NCBI GenBank assembly: GCA_021732525.1
Contig: JAKFUU010000012.1
Span: 239,534 to 303,533, forward strand
Length of the DNA stretch: 64,000 bases
Origin: Sphingomonadaceae bacterium
GTDB lineage: Bacteria; Pseudomonadota; Alphaproteobacteria; Sphingomonadales; Sphingomonadaceae
Reading direction: 5' to 3'
The position numbers and the translations under genes are program-made. A model generated the notes under the pieces. It had not been told where the DNA came from and did no database searches. It saw only the letters and a list, made by a program, of their open reading frames with translations. Positions 35,607-45,944 of the stretch are shown here, piece by piece; the first letter of the stretch is position 1, and each line of letters opens with the position of its first letter.

Positions 35607-37049
35607 TCACGCGAAATCTTCGGGAAAATGATTGATCGCACTCATCACCGGATAAGGCGTGAAACCACCGAGCGCGCAGAGCGAACCAAATTTCATGGTT
35701 TCGCATAAATCGGTGATCAATTCGATATTTTCGGCGCGGTTTTCGCCCGTAATAATCCGGTCGATGGTTTCCATCCCTCGCGTGCTGCCGAGCCGGCAAG
35801 GGGTGCATTTGCCGCAGCTTTCGGCGGCGCAAAATTCCATCGCAAAGCGCGCCTGCCGGGCCATGTTGACGCTGTCGTCGAAAACGACAATGCCGCCATG
35901 ACCGATCAAGCCGTCGGCTGCGGTAAAGGCCTCGTAATCGAACGGCAGGTTGAAATCGGATACCGGATGATAAGCGCCCAGGGGCCCGCCCACCTGCACC
36001 GCGCGCACCGGACGTCCGCTCGCGGTGCCGCCGCCGATATCGTTGACCAGTTCGCCAAGAGTGATTCCAAAGGCGGTTTCAAACAGTCCGCCATATTTGA
36101 TATTTCCGGCCAGTTGGATGGGCATCGTGCCGCGCGACCGGCCCATGCCATAGCCGGCATAAGCCTCGCTGCCGTTGGCCATGATCCATGGGATAGCGGC
36201 GAGAGTTAGAACGTTGTTGACCACGGTGGGTTGACCAAACAGCCCTTCATGCGCGGGCAATGGCGGCTTGGCCCGAACCTCTCCGCGTTTGCCTTCCAGG
36301 CTGTTGAGCAAGGAGGTTTCCTCGCCGCAAACATAAGCCCCCGCGCCAACCCGGATTTCGATTTCGAACGGCGCGACCAGACGCGCACAGGCGCTTACTG
36401 CCGATGTCATCTTGGCAATCGCGTGCGGATATTCGCTGCGGATATAGACAAAGCCCTTTTGCGCGCCAACCGCAAGGCCAGCAATCGCCATGCCCTCAAT
36501 CAACATGAAGGGATCGCCTTCCATCACCATCCGATCGGCAAAAGTGCCGCTGTCGCCTTCATCGGCGTTGCAGACGATATATTTGCGCTGACCATCTGCA
36601 TCGGCCACCGTGCGCCATTTTATTCCCGCCGGAAATCCCGCGCCGCCGCGCCCGCGAAGGCCCGAATCAAGGACGGTCTGGATAACCGCATCGCCGCCCA
36701 TTGAGCGCGCCTTGGCAAGGCCGACCCAGCCGCCGGTGGCGTAATAATCATCGAGTGAGACAGGCCGGGTTTTGCCCGCGCGCGCAAAGGTTAAGCGGTC
36801 CTGGCGCGCCAAAAAAGGATGCGCTTCGATTGGGCCGATGGAAGGGGCGGTTCCGGCCAAAATTGCCGCGACCTGATCGGCGGTGACCAGGCCATAACCC
36901 AAACCGCCGATATCGGCCAACGGTTCCAGCCAATGCATACCCCAACTGGACACGCGCTCGACCTCGGCGCCAGCCTTTTCAAATTCCGCCGCAACCGCAT
37001 CTGCACCGCAGGCGAGCGCAACCGCATCATCGGAAATCCGAACCTTCAT
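35607..37049 (-). CDS. fdsB: NAD-dependent formate dehydrogenase beta subunit (NuoF-like)
   Basis: Diaphorase subunit holding FMN, a [4Fe-4S] cluster and the NAD site. GLRGRGGAGFPAGIKW and NADEGDSGTFADRMVMEGDP bind NAD/FMN; ESCGKCTPCRLGSTRG binds the cluster. An N-terminal thioredoxin-like region is present. Coupled to fdsG (ATGA). Confidence 0.95.
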   Translation of the reverse strand: MKVRISDDAVALACGADAVAAEFEKAGAEVERVSSWGMHWLEPLADIGGLGYGLVTADQVAAILAGTAPSIGPIEAHPFLARQDRLTFARAGKTRPVSLDDYYATGGWVGLAKARSMGGDAVIQTVLDSGLRGRGGAGFPAGIKWRTVADADGQRKYIVCNADEGDSGTFADRMVMEGDPFMLIEGMAIAGLAVGAQKGFVYIRSEYPHAIAKMTSAVSACARLVAPFEIEIRVGAGAYVCGEETSLLNSLEGKRGEVRAKPPLPAHEGLFGQPTVVNNVLTLAAIPWIMANGSEAYAGYGMGRSRGTMPIQLAGNIKYGGLFETAFGITLGELVNDIGGGTASGRPVRAVQVGGPLGAYHPVSDFNLPFDYEAFTAADGLIGHGGIVVFDDSVNMARQARFAMEFCAAESCGKCTPCRLGSTRGMETIDRIITGENRAENIELITDLCETMKFGSLCALGGFTPYPVMSAINHFPEDFA

Positions 37050-37456
37050 ACGCTTGCCATCAATGCGGTCAATCGCTCTGCATCAAGCCGCGCATGGACA
37101 TTTTCGCCCACCATTGCAGCAGGGCCAACGCTGCATAAGCCCAGGCAATAGACGGTTTCGATTTTAACGCGCGGCGTCTCGCCAATATCGGCCAGCAGCG
37201 CATCAACCCCGCGCGCCTGACACGCTTCGGCGCGGCACAGCTTTACGATGCGTCGGGTTTCGGGCTCTTTGCGAAAATCATGGTAAAAGCTGACCACGCC
37301 GTGAACCTCGGCGCGGGTCAGGTTGAGTGCGGCCGCAACCTCGCGCACCGCCTCTTCGCTCACATAACCAAAAACTGCCTGCACATCATTCAAGATCGGC
37401 AGCAGCGGACCCTCTTTATCCGCATGCGCGGCGATAATGTCGGCCAGCGCGGTCAA
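37046..37456 (-). CDS. fdsG: NAD-dependent formate dehydrogenase gamma subunit (NuoE-like)
   Basis: 136-residue thioredoxin-like [2Fe-2S] protein; cluster cysteines lie in CRAEACQ and CLGLC. Moves electrons next to FdsB. It directly follows frmA, so formaldehyde oxidation and formate oxidation share a transcript. Confidence 0.93.
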   Translation of the reverse strand: MTALADIIAAHADKEGPLLPILNDVQAVFGYVSEEAVREVAAALNLTRAEVHGVVSFYHDFRKEPETRRIVKLCRAEACQARGVDALLADIGETPRVKIETVYCLGLCSVGPAAMVGENVHARLDAERLTALMASV

Positions 37457-38566
37457 TTAAAATACCACCACGCTGCGGATGCTCTCTCCGGCATGCATCA
37501 GGTCGAAGGCCTTGTTGATCTCTTCGAGCTTCAGCACATGGGTAATCATTGGATCAATCTGGATCGTGCCGTCCATGTAAAGATCGACGATCTTGGGTAC
37601 ATCGGTGCGGCCCTTTGCGCCGCCGAATGCCGTGCCGCGCCAATTGCGGCCCGTGACCAGCTGGAACGGCCGGGTTGAAATTTCCTTGCCTGCTTCAGCA
37701 ACGCCGATGATGATCGATGTGCCCCATCCGCGATGGCACGCCTCCAACGCCTGACGCATCACGGTGGTATTGCCGGTGCAATCGAAGGTATATTCGGCGC
37801 CGCCATCGGTAAGCGCCACCAGATGCGCGACAATATCGCCTTCCACATTTATGGGATTAACAAAATGCGTCATGCCGAATTTGTTGCCCCATTCCTCGCG
37901 CGCTGGGTTGATATCGACCCCGACGATCATTTTTGCGCCCGCCATTCTTGCGCCTTGGATCACATTCAGGCCAATCCCGCCAAGGCCAAAGACGATCACA
38001 TTATCGCCCGGCTGCACCTTGGCAGTATTCGTGACAGCGCCAACCCCGGTCGTCACGCCGCAGCCGATATAGCAACTGCTCTGAAACGGTGCATCTTCGC
38101 GGATTTTGGCGACCGCGATCTCGGGCAGAACGGTGAAATTGGAAAAGGTGGAACAGCCCATATAATGATAGACTGTCTGACCCTTGTAACGGAACCGGCT
38201 GGTGCCGTCGGGCATCACGCCCTTGCCTTGCGTCGCGCGGATCGCGGTGCACAGGTTGGATTTTCCAGATAGGCAGGTTTTGCATTGGCCGCATTCCGGC
38301 GTGTAAAGCGGGATCACATGATCGCCGGGTTTCACGCTGGTCACGCCCGCACCGACTTCGCGCACGATGCCTGCGCCTTCATGGCCAAGCACCGATGGGA
38401 ACAGGCCTTCGCTGTCGAGCCCATCGAGCGTATAGGCATCGGTGTGGCATATGCCGGTTGCCATAATTTCAACGAGCACCTCGCCCGCCTTTGGCCCTTC
38501 CAGATCGAGTTCAACAATCTCCAGCGGCTTTTTGGCTTCAAAGGCGACGGCGGCGCGGGTTTTCAT
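37457..38566 (-). CDS. frmA: S-(hydroxymethyl)glutathione dehydrogenase / class III alcohol dehydrogenase
   Basis: Zinc enzyme that oxidises the glutathione adduct of formaldehyde. [12 protein letters not shown], the structural-zinc cysteines in [16 protein letters not shown], and the NAD motif [13 protein letters not shown] are visible; 369 residues. First gene of the frmA-fds operon. No S-formylglutathione hydrolase (frmB/fghA) is in the window. Confidence 0.96.
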   Translation of the reverse strand: MKTRAAVAFEAKKPLEIVELDLEGPKAGEVLVEIMATGICHTDAYTLDGLDSEGLFPSVLGHEGAGIVREVGAGVTSVKPGDHVIPLYTPECGQCKTCLSGKSNLCTAIRATQGKGVMPDGTSRFRYKGQTVYHYMGCSTFSNFTVLPEIAVAKIREDAPFQSSCYIGCGVTTGVGAVTNTAKVQPGDNVIVFGLGGIGLNVIQGARMAGAKMIVGVDINPAREEWGNKFGMTHFVNPINVEGDIVAHLVALTDGGAEYTFDCTGNTTVMRQALEACHRGWGTSIIIGVAEAGKEISTRPFQLVTGRNWRGTAFGGAKGRTDVPKIVDLYMDGTIQIDPMITHVLKLEEINKAFDLMHAGESIRSVVVF

Positions 38567-38693
38567 TTTTATCTCTCCCCATATTCATTCAAAATAACGT
38601 GGCTTGGCGGTTTTGCGGCGAACGGGCGAACGGGCGCAACGACTTTCTGACGACGACTATAGGTTCAATTGCCCCTGTTTCCAATCATCAACC

Positions 38694-39551
38694 TTATTTG
38701 AACACAACGGTCCGGTTGCCGTTTAGCATGACCCGGTGTTCCAAATGTAGCTTCACCGCGCGGGCCAGCACCCGGCTTTCGGTATCCTGCCCCTGCGCGA
38801 TCAAATCCTCGACCGTATCGGCATGATCGACCACCGACACATCCTGCGTAATGATCGGCCCTTCATCCAGATCGGGCGTTACATAATGCGCGGTTGCACC
38901 CACCATTTTTACCCCGCGTTCATAGGCCCGGTGATAGGGTTTTGCGCCTTTGAACCCTGGCAGGAAGCTGTGATGAATATTGATCACGCGGCCATCAAGC
39001 TTGCGGCATAATGTATCCGACAACACTTGCATATAACGCGCCAAGATGATCAGATCGACCTGCTGTTCTTCGGCGATCGATAACAGCTTGGCTTCTTGTT
39101 CCGCCTTATTTTCCGGGCTGATTGGCAAATGTATGAAAGGGATGCCGTCATGTTCGGCGCGCCGCTGCCAGATCGTGTGGTTCGAAACGACGCTGGTCAC
39201 CTCCAATGGCAATCGCCCGGTGGAGGTGCGATACAATAGGTCATTTAAGCAATGCCCGCCCTGGCTAACCATAATGATCGCGCGTTTTTTCTGCTTGGCA
39301 TTATGCAACTGCCAATCGAGCCGAAAGGCGGCGGCAACCGGTGTGAAGGCATCGGAGAAACCTTCGGCTGTCATGTCGCTGGGGGCCGATAAGGCAATTC
39401 GCATGAAAAACCGGCCGGTGATGGCGTCGCCATATTGCGAGCTTTCCAATATATTGCAATCCTGACTGGCGATGGAATTGGCGACGGCGGCGACGATGCC
39501 CTTGCGATCTTGGCAAACAACTTGCAAAATAAAATCGGCATCTTCTAACAT
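38694..39551 (-). CDS. purU: Formyltetrahydrofolate deformylase
   Basis: Hydrolyses 10-formyl-THF to formate and THF. An N-terminal ACT domain (ILQVVCQDRKGIVAAVANSI) is followed by a formyltransferase-like catalytic domain with NIHHSFLPGFKGAKPYHRAY and the HYVTPDLDEGPII motif. Together with fdsGBAD this gives a folate route from methyl groups to CO2. Confidence 0.94.
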   Translation of the reverse strand: MLEDADFILQVVCQDRKGIVAAVANSIASQDCNILESSQYGDAITGRFFMRIALSAPSDMTAEGFSDAFTPVAAAFRLDWQLHNAKQKKRAIIMVSQGGHCLNDLLYRTSTGRLPLEVTSVVSNHTIWQRRAEHDGIPFIHLPISPENKAEQEAKLLSIAEEQQVDLIILARYMQVLSDTLCRKLDGRVINIHHSFLPGFKGAKPYHRAYERGVKMVGATAHYVTPDLDEGPIITQDVSVVDHADTVEDLIAQGQDTESRVLARAVKLHLEHRVMLNGNRTVVFK

Positions 39552-39625
39552 TTGGCCGTTCCTCCTTGAATTTTTGGCGATAGTCTAATCATTCCTTCGC
39601 CCGTCAGCCATGGGCAAGCCATTGC

Positions 39626-39640
39626 ATTAGACGGTCTAAT
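39626..39640. promoter_or_regulatory. Perfect 15-base palindrome upstream of the TonB receptor gene
   Basis: ATTAGACGGTCTAAT has two seven-base arms around one central base, 197 bases before the receptor ATG. The half-site GTCTAAT recurs at 39583-39589 and 39730-39736. This looks like a repressor or activator operator for the receptor and possibly purU. Confidence 0.5.
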
Positions 39641-39836
39641 TTGGACGAGTAGAAATGATTATCGGCAAGATAAATTATTTTACCAATCAAAAAAAAATGG
39701 TCAGTTGCTGCAGAGTATGCTTACTAACAGTCTAATTGTTGGAGGAAGTGGAGTCCGATGGCGGTTTGGAAATGGCCATGGGGTTTCTTTACGGCGATGC
39801 TTGAGGTTCGCTGACAAGATTCAAGGGAGGAATTTT

Positions 39837-42518
39837 ATGAAAATCGATTATAAACTAACCGCTGCTATCGCTGTATTGGCGCAATTGGGGGCCGGCGCTG
39901 CGCCAGCATTCGCTCAAGAAACAGCGCCGCAGGCAGAAGAGGGCGGCCGCGGCATCGAGGAAATCGTGGTTACCGCAACACGGCGCGAAGAATCGGCAAA
40001 CCGGATTCCCCTCGCCATCCAAGCGCTCAGCGGGGATACGATCGCCGATTTGAACGTAACAAATTTCGAAAAGCTGGTCGAATTTTTGCCAAATGTGCGT
40101 ACGGCATCGCGCGGACCAGGGGCATCGTCAATTTATATTCGCGGGCTTTCAACCGATACGCCGGGTTTGCAGATTGCCGGGACGGCCGGCTCCGCGCCCA
40201 GCGTGGCACTGTATGTCAATGATGCGCCCGCGTCATTGGTTGGCCGCAACCTAGACCTTTACGCGGTCGATTTGCAGCGTGTTGAGGTTCTCGCGGGGCC
40301 GCAAGGCACTTTGTTTGGGGCCAGTGCGCTGGGCGGTGCGGTGCGCTATATCACAAATGAAGCCAATTTGACGGATTTTGAAGCCGGAATAAACGGCAGC
40401 TATGCTTTCACCAAGGGCGGTGATGAGAGCACGTCGGTAAATGGCTTTATCAACATTCCTGTTATCAAGGATCGATTGGCCGTTCGGGTAACATTATACA
40501 CCGATCAACAAGGCGGTTATATCGACAATGTTGCGGGCACCTTTCAACTGCCGTTTAATGGCAATGTTGGGGTGGCGGGCGCCTTGCCAACGGGTAACCC
40601 GCTGCTTGTCCGCCGCGCGCTGCAATCTTGCGCCGGGGTTGTCAATTGCAACGGCAGCACCTTTAACGCGCCTACGCGCCAAATCATCAACAATGATGAA
40701 TTTGTTGAAGAAGATTATAATGATGCAACTTATAGCGGAGGACGGATTGCCGCGACTTTCAAGATTAATGATGATTGGTCGATCGACGCTCTGCATGTAA
40801 GGCAAAGTTTGAACACAGACGGTGTGTTTGATTTTGAGCCCGATGTTGGTGATTTGCAAGTCACTCAATTTAACGAAAATTCGCTGAATGATGAATTTAA
40901 CCTAACGACATGGACAATCAATGGTCGGTTGGGCTTCCTTGATCTGATTTATACCGGATCCTATTTGCGGCATAATGCATTGCAACGGGCGGATTATGCA
41001 TCTTATTCAAATATCGGGTTATATCTGCCTTACTATGAATGTGATGCGGGTGTGTATTATGCCAGCTTAGCGCGCGGTAATACCTGCTATACGCCTGATA
41101 AAAATTACCAGGTTCGAAATCGGACGACGCGAAACACGCATGAATTTCGCGTCACCACACCGGCGGAAAATCGCATTCGGGCGACCGCAGGTTTCTTTTA
41201 TGACGATGTGACCTTGATCGATAATACCGAATTTAACTATCTGCAGCAAGATGCGGGTTTTATTTTCGTTCGTTCGCCGAACCCGATTACATTGCCCAAC
41301 GACCCGTCACCGCGCCCGCTTGCAACCGGCTTCTTCAACGATGTTCGGCGCGAAGATCGGCAGATTGCGGTTTATGGTGAGGCGTCATTTGATCTCATAC
41401 CCGATAAGCTGACGGTGACCGGCGGCGCGCGTTATTATAATGAACGCGCAGGGATTAGCGGCGCGTCAAACACCAGTTTTGACGGCGTTTCCCGCGGTGT
41501 GTTCAACCCGGCAACGGGCACTTATAGCCCGGGGCCAGGCGCGCCGCCGCAGTTTTTTGGAATCAGCGCCAATTTGAATACGCTGTTGGTGGATGTTAAT
41601 CCGGCAACTTATGAAGGTGTCCTTTTCAAAGGTAATTTGACGTATAAATTTGGCGAAGGATCACTGATCTACGCAACTTTTTCGGACGGTTTTCGTCCGG
41701 GCGGTTTTAATCGCCGGCCATGCGCGACCTTCTTTACCAGGGCGGATGGTTCGCAAGGCGGCAATTGCACACAAGAAGAATTTAACGCGCTTGCCGTTTA
41801 TGTTCCAGATGAGGTGCAAAATTACGAAATTGGCGGAAAATTCTCATTGTTTGACCGCACGGTGCAATTGAATTTTGCGGCTTACCAAATTGATTGGTCG
41901 GATATTCAACAAACGGTTTTTGATCAGAATATCTCAAATCAAACCTTTACCACCAATCTGACCGATGCCCGTATCCGAGGGGTTGAGGGCGATGCAACAT
42001 GGCGTGCCACCCCGGAATTAACGTTCAATGCCGCTTTTTCCTACAATGATTCCGAAATCCGGCGATTGGTCCAACCCACCTTGGTTATTAACCCAATCGG
42101 CAGCCCGCTGGCGCTAAGCCCTAAATTTCAGGGTAATTTGCGGGTGAGATATGAGAAGGAGCTACCGTCAGGACTGCGACCTTTTGTTCAAGGTGGATAT
42201 CATCATGTGGGCAGTTCGATATCGTCAACAATTAACAATGTTGATATTCGATATTCGGGGCCAACGGTGGTTTATAACGGCGTCACGGTGCGGTCCGGTG
42301 ATGTAGTATCGCCTATTCCCGTGTCGCTGCCGCAAGCTTCTTATAACACCTTCAGCCTTTCGCTTGGTGCAAGCAAAGATGAATGGTTGATAGAATTGTT
42401 CGGTGAAAATCTGTCCGACGAACGGCCGGAATTGTTCCGCAGCGGCAATGATGGCGAATCGCGCACCACCACATCACGGCCGCGGACGATTGGCTTGAGG
42501 GTGTCTTACAAAATATGA
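39837..42518 (+). CDS. TonB-dependent outer-membrane receptor
   Basis: 893 residues. A signal peptide (MKIDYKLTAAIAVLAQLGAG to AFAQ) is followed by a TonB-box-like segment IEEIVVTATRREES, a plug domain (GPQGTLFGASALGGAVRYIT), and a beta-barrel ending RTIGLRVSYKI. GGGAGG six bases before the ATG supports this start over the upstream open frame from 39705. Takes up a bulky substrate; which one is not known. A terminator follows. Confidence 0.93.
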   Translation: MKIDYKLTAAIAVLAQLGAGAAPAFAQETAPQAEEGGRGIEEIVVTATRREESANRIPLAIQALSGDTIADLNVTNFEKLVEFLPNVRTASRGPGASSIYIRGLSTDTPGLQIAGTAGSAPSVALYVNDAPASLVGRNLDLYAVDLQRVEVLAGPQGTLFGASALGGAVRYITNEANLTDFEAGINGSYAFTKGGDESTSVNGFINIPVIKDRLAVRVTLYTDQQGGYIDNVAGTFQLPFNGNVGVAGALPTGNPLLVRRALQSCAGVVNCNGSTFNAPTRQIINNDEFVEEDYNDATYSGGRIAATFKINDDWSIDALHVRQSLNTDGVFDFEPDVGDLQVTQFNENSLNDEFNLTTWTINGRLGFLDLIYTGSYLRHNALQRADYASYSNIGLYLPYYECDAGVYYASLARGNTCYTPDKNYQVRNRTTRNTHEFRVTTPAENRIRATAGFFYDDVTLIDNTEFNYLQQDAGFIFVRSPNPITLPNDPSPRPLATGFFNDVRREDRQIAVYGEASFDLIPDKLTVTGGARYYNERAGISGASNTSFDGVSRGVFNPATGTYSPGPGAPPQFFGISANLNTLLVDVNPATYEGVLFKGNLTYKFGEGSLIYATFSDGFRPGGFNRRPCATFFTRADGSQGGNCTQEEFNALAVYVPDEVQNYEIGGKFSLFDRTVQLNFAAYQIDWSDIQQTVFDQNISNQTFTTNLTDARIRGVEGDATWRATPELTFNAAFSYNDSEIRRLVQPTLVINPIGSPLALSPKFQGNLRVRYEKELPSGLRPFVQGGYHHVGSSISSTINNVDIRYSGPTVVYNGVTVRSGDVVSPIPVSLPQASYNTFSLSLGASKDEWLIELFGENLSDERPELFRSGNDGESRTTTSRPRTIGLRVSYKI

Positions 42519-42527
42519 TCAGTCGCA

Positions 42528-42568
42528 AAGGCTCGTTCCGGCATTATACCGGGGCGAGCCTTTTTTTT
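42528..42568 (+). terminator. Rho-independent terminator after the receptor gene
   Basis: AAGGCTCG (42528-42535) pairs with CGAGCCTT (42555-42562), and a run of eight T residues follows. An inner CCGG/CCGG pair stabilises the loop. Confidence 0.85.
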
Positions 42569-42618
42569 ACGAATGGCGGTCATAATATCGGGCGCGCAGG
42601 GTTGGATTTTTTGATTCG

Positions 42619-44622
42619 ATGGTGATCGCGAACACTCGGCCGATGGAAAATGACACACGGGTTGAAACCGCGCGTAAATTTATCCAGCAAGGACAAATGG
42701 GTCAAGCCATTGCGCTGTGCCACGTCGCCCTGGAAACCAATTCAGCGGATAAAGACGCGCTCTACACCATGGTGGTCGCCCTGCGCCTGCAACGCAATTT
42801 TGACGCAGCTTTATTGAATATAGATCGGTTGATCGCAATCGATCCCGCAAATGGCCGCGCGCATCAAGAACGCGGCCATTGTTTGCGCGATATGGGCCGT
42901 CTTGATGAAGCCTATTTATCGTATCAATCGGCGGTGGCGCATAATGCCGCGCTTTATGGCAGTTGGAAGATGCTTGCCGATATCAACCAAAAACAGGGCC
43001 GTATCGAAGCCGCCGATTTCGCCGAAACACAATGTGCGTATCTGGAGAATCTGCCGCTTGAATTGCAAAGCGCCGCCAGCTTAATCCAAGAAGGCAAGCT
43101 GTTGAAGGCGGAAAATATCTGCCGTCATTTCCTCCAAACCCATGGCCACCATGTGGAGGCGATTCGTTTTCTCGCCGAAATTGGGGTTAAATTCAACGTA
43201 TATGACGAAGCGGAGTTTCTGCTCGAAACGGCGCTGCTTTTGGAGCCGGATAATAGCGGCGCGCATATGGATTATGTGTCGATCCTCAACAAGCGGCAGA
43301 AATTTGACAAGGCGCTTGAACAGGTGCAGATATTGCGGGCGCGGCTGCCGGATAATCCCCCGGTTGAGATGCTATATGCCAATCAAAATCTGGTGGTTGG
43401 CAATTTTGACGAGGCGCTTGCGGTTTATCGCCGCCGCGCGGAGCAAGTGCCGAATAATCCGTCGATCCATCTCACGCTCGGTCATGCGCTGAAAACGACC
43501 GGGCATCAGGCCGAAGCGATCGAGGCCTATAGCCGCGCCTATGAAGTCAAACCCGATTTTGGCGATGCTTATTGGAGCCTGGCCAATCTCAAAACCTATA
43601 AATTTGACCGCGAACGGATCGCGGCAATGCGCGCGTTGGAGGCGGCGACATCAACGGCGCTGGCCGACCGGTATCATTTATGTTTTGCGATCGGTAAGGC
43701 ACTGGAGGATCACGGCGATTATGCCGATTCTTTTGAATATTATGAGCGCGGAAACCGGTTGAAGCGCGACGAAGTGGGTTATGACTGGCGGCGGATATCG
43801 CAGGAAATTGCGCTGCAGATGGAACATTGCACACCGGAATTATTGGCCCAGGCGGCCGGCGGAGGTAGCAAGGCCGGTGACCCCATCTTTATCCTCGGCC
43901 TGCCGCGCGCCGGATCGACTTTGTTGGAACAGATATTGGCATCGCACAGCCAAGTCGAAGGGACGATGGAGCTGCCCAATATCTTGGCGCTGGCGCATAA
44001 GCTGGATGGCCGCCGCCGAATAGGGGAAGAAGCGCGCTATCCCGCCAATCTGGGCGAATTGACGCGGGACGAAACGGCCGAATTTGGCGATGCCTTCATT
44101 CGCGATACGTTGGTTCACCGCAAAAAGGGCACGCCGTTTTTCATCGATAAAATGCCCAATAATTTCCGGCATATCGGCCTTATCCACATGATCTTGCCCA
44201 ATGCCAAAATAATCGACGCGCGGCGCGGCGCGATGGGTTGTTGTTTCAGCGGCTTTAAGCAGCTTTTCGCCGAGGGGCAGGAATTCACCTATGGTTTGGA
44301 AGAAATCGGCCATTATTACCGCGATTATGTCGCGTTGATGGATCATTGGGACCGGGCGCTGCCCGGCAAGATCCTGCGTGTGCAATATGAGCAAGTGGTT
44401 GCCGATTTGGAAAGCGAAACGCGCCGCATCCTCGATTTTTGTGGATTGCCTTTTGAAGCGGCATGCCTCAACTTCCACCAAACCGAGCGCGCGGTTCGCA
44501 CCGCCAGTTCGGAGCAGGTGCGCCAACCGATATTCAAAAGCGGGGTGGATCAATGGGAAAATTTTTCCCCCTATCTTGACCCGCTGCGTAAGATTTTGGG
44601 ACCAGAATTGACCCTTCATTGA
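42619..44622 (+). CDS. TPR-repeat sulfotransferase-family protein
   Basis: 667 residues: about nine TPR-like helical repeats over residues 8-390, then a sulfotransferase domain. The PAPS-binding loop GLPRAGSTLLEQILASH lies near residue 432 and IDKMPNNFRHIGLIHMILPN follows. Such genes are often found next to TonB receptors in sphingomonads; the acceptor is unknown. ATG 42619 or 42643 could be the start; neither has a strong ribosome-binding site. Confidence 0.82.
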   Translation: MVIANTRPMENDTRVETARKFIQQGQMGQAIALCHVALETNSADKDALYTMVVALRLQRNFDAALLNIDRLIAIDPANGRAHQERGHCLRDMGRLDEAYLSYQSAVAHNAALYGSWKMLADINQKQGRIEAADFAETQCAYLENLPLELQSAASLIQEGKLLKAENICRHFLQTHGHHVEAIRFLAEIGVKFNVYDEAEFLLETALLLEPDNSGAHMDYVSILNKRQKFDKALEQVQILRARLPDNPPVEMLYANQNLVVGNFDEALAVYRRRAEQVPNNPSIHLTLGHALKTTGHQAEAIEAYSRAYEVKPDFGDAYWSLANLKTYKFDRERIAAMRALEAATSTALADRYHLCFAIGKALEDHGDYADSFEYYERGNRLKRDEVGYDWRRISQEIALQMEHCTPELLAQAAGGGSKAGDPIFILGLPRAGSTLLEQILASHSQVEGTMELPNILALAHKLDGRRRIGEEARYPANLGELTRDETAEFGDAFIRDTLVHRKKGTPFFIDKMPNNFRHIGLIHMILPNAKIIDARRGAMGCCFSGFKQLFAEGQEFTYGLEEIGHYYRDYVALMDHWDRALPGKILRVQYEQVVADLESETRRILDFCGLPFEAACLNFHQTERAVRTASSEQVRQPIFKSGVDQWENFSPYLDPLRKILGPELTLH

Positions 44623-44633
44623 GAGGAATGAGC

Positions 44634-45944
44634 ATGGCAAGCAATCCAGCCGAGACACAGCCGAGCGCCGATGAGGTTTCCTCCTTAACGACGCGGTGGT
44701 ATGTGTTATTTATCATGATGTTGGCTTATACAATCAACATTGCGGACCGTTATGTCATGTCGACGGTGCTCGAACCTATCCGGCTGGAATTGAATCTCAG
44801 CGATGGGGGCGTTGCGTTTCTTACGGGTGTTTCGCTGGCTTTCTTTTATGTCATCATGGGTTTTCCGCTATCGTGGATTGCCGACCGTTATAACCGGCGT
44901 AATCTGCTTGCGGCGTCCATTGCGGTTTGGTCGGCGATGACGGCGCTATGCGGCATGTCGCAAGGTTATATGCAGCTATTGCTGGCGCGCATTGGTGTGG
45001 GTGTCGGCGAGGCGGGGGGCACGCCGGCATGCAATTCCATCGTTGCGGATTATTTTCCGGCCAGTCGCCGCGCGATGGCGATGACGATATTCGCGCTGGG
45101 CGCACCCATAGGCGCTTGGCTTGGCGCGGATATGGCGGGATATGTTGCGGCGGAATATGGCTGGCGTATGGCGTTTTTCGTGCTTGGCGTTCCGGGCATA
45201 TTGTTGGCGATTGTGATTATGCTGACGATAAGGGAGCCACGGCGAGGACGGCTTGACGTGGTCGCCGATACCGACACCCCAAATCTTGCCGAAACGCTGA
45301 CGTTTATCTGGTCACAAAAAGGTATGGTTCACACCATCATGGGCGGCGGCATTTCCGCGTTATGGGGATGGGGGTTGATGTGGTTCACGCCCACTTTCAT
45401 TCAGCGCACTTATGATCTTGATGTTGGGCAAGCCGGAGCGGTGATCGGGCCCATTCACCTCGTCATGGGGATTGGCGCGTCGCTGTTGACCGCTTGGCTG
45501 GTCGGGCGGCCTGCTTACACCGATCCGCGCAAGATTTTGCGTTTGCTGGGCGTGGTCACGGCCGCTGCGACCGTGCCGTCCATCTATGCTTACTATACCA
45601 ACTCCTTGGGCGTCGCCACGTTGATGTGGTGGATATTCATCCCGGCGATCTATTTTTATATCGGTCCGGTCATGTCGCTGCTGCAAAATCTGGCGCCGCC
45701 AAAGATGCGCGCTATGGTTATTGCGGTGTCGCTGCTGGTCGCAAATGTCTTCAATCTGATCGTTGCGCCGCAAGGCGTTGGCTTATTGAGCGATTATTTT
45801 GCGGGGCCCGGCGGCGCGGATGCGGCATCGTTGCGCACCGCCTTGCTGATCCTGGCACCCACCGGTTTATGGGCGGCATGGCATTATTGGCGCGCCGAAA
45901 AGTATATTGTCGAAGATCAAAAGAGAGCGATTGGTTATGTTTGA
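44634..45944 (+). CDS. MFS transporter (ACS/sphingolipid-transporter-like)
   Basis: 436 residues with about 12 hydrophobic segments. The loop motif GFPLSWIADRYNRRNLLAAS (residues about 75-94) is the MFS signature; GVGEAGGTPACNSIVADYFP is also conserved. GAGAGG 7 bases upstream supports ATG 44634. Probably imports the substrate of the following catabolic genes across the inner membrane. Confidence 0.9.
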   Translation: MASNPAETQPSADEVSSLTTRWYVLFIMMLAYTINIADRYVMSTVLEPIRLELNLSDGGVAFLTGVSLAFFYVIMGFPLSWIADRYNRRNLLAASIAVWSAMTALCGMSQGYMQLLLARIGVGVGEAGGTPACNSIVADYFPASRRAMAMTIFALGAPIGAWLGADMAGYVAAEYGWRMAFFVLGVPGILLAIVIMLTIREPRRGRLDVVADTDTPNLAETLTFIWSQKGMVHTIMGGGISALWGWGLMWFTPTFIQRTYDLDVGQAGAVIGPIHLVMGIGASLLTAWLVGRPAYTDPRKILRLLGVVTAAATVPSIYAYYTNSLGVATLMWWIFIPAIYFYIGPVMSLLQNLAPPKMRAMVIAVSLLVANVFNLIVAPQGVGLLSDYFAGPGGADAASLRTALLILAPTGLWAAWHYWRAEKYIVEDQKRAIGYV

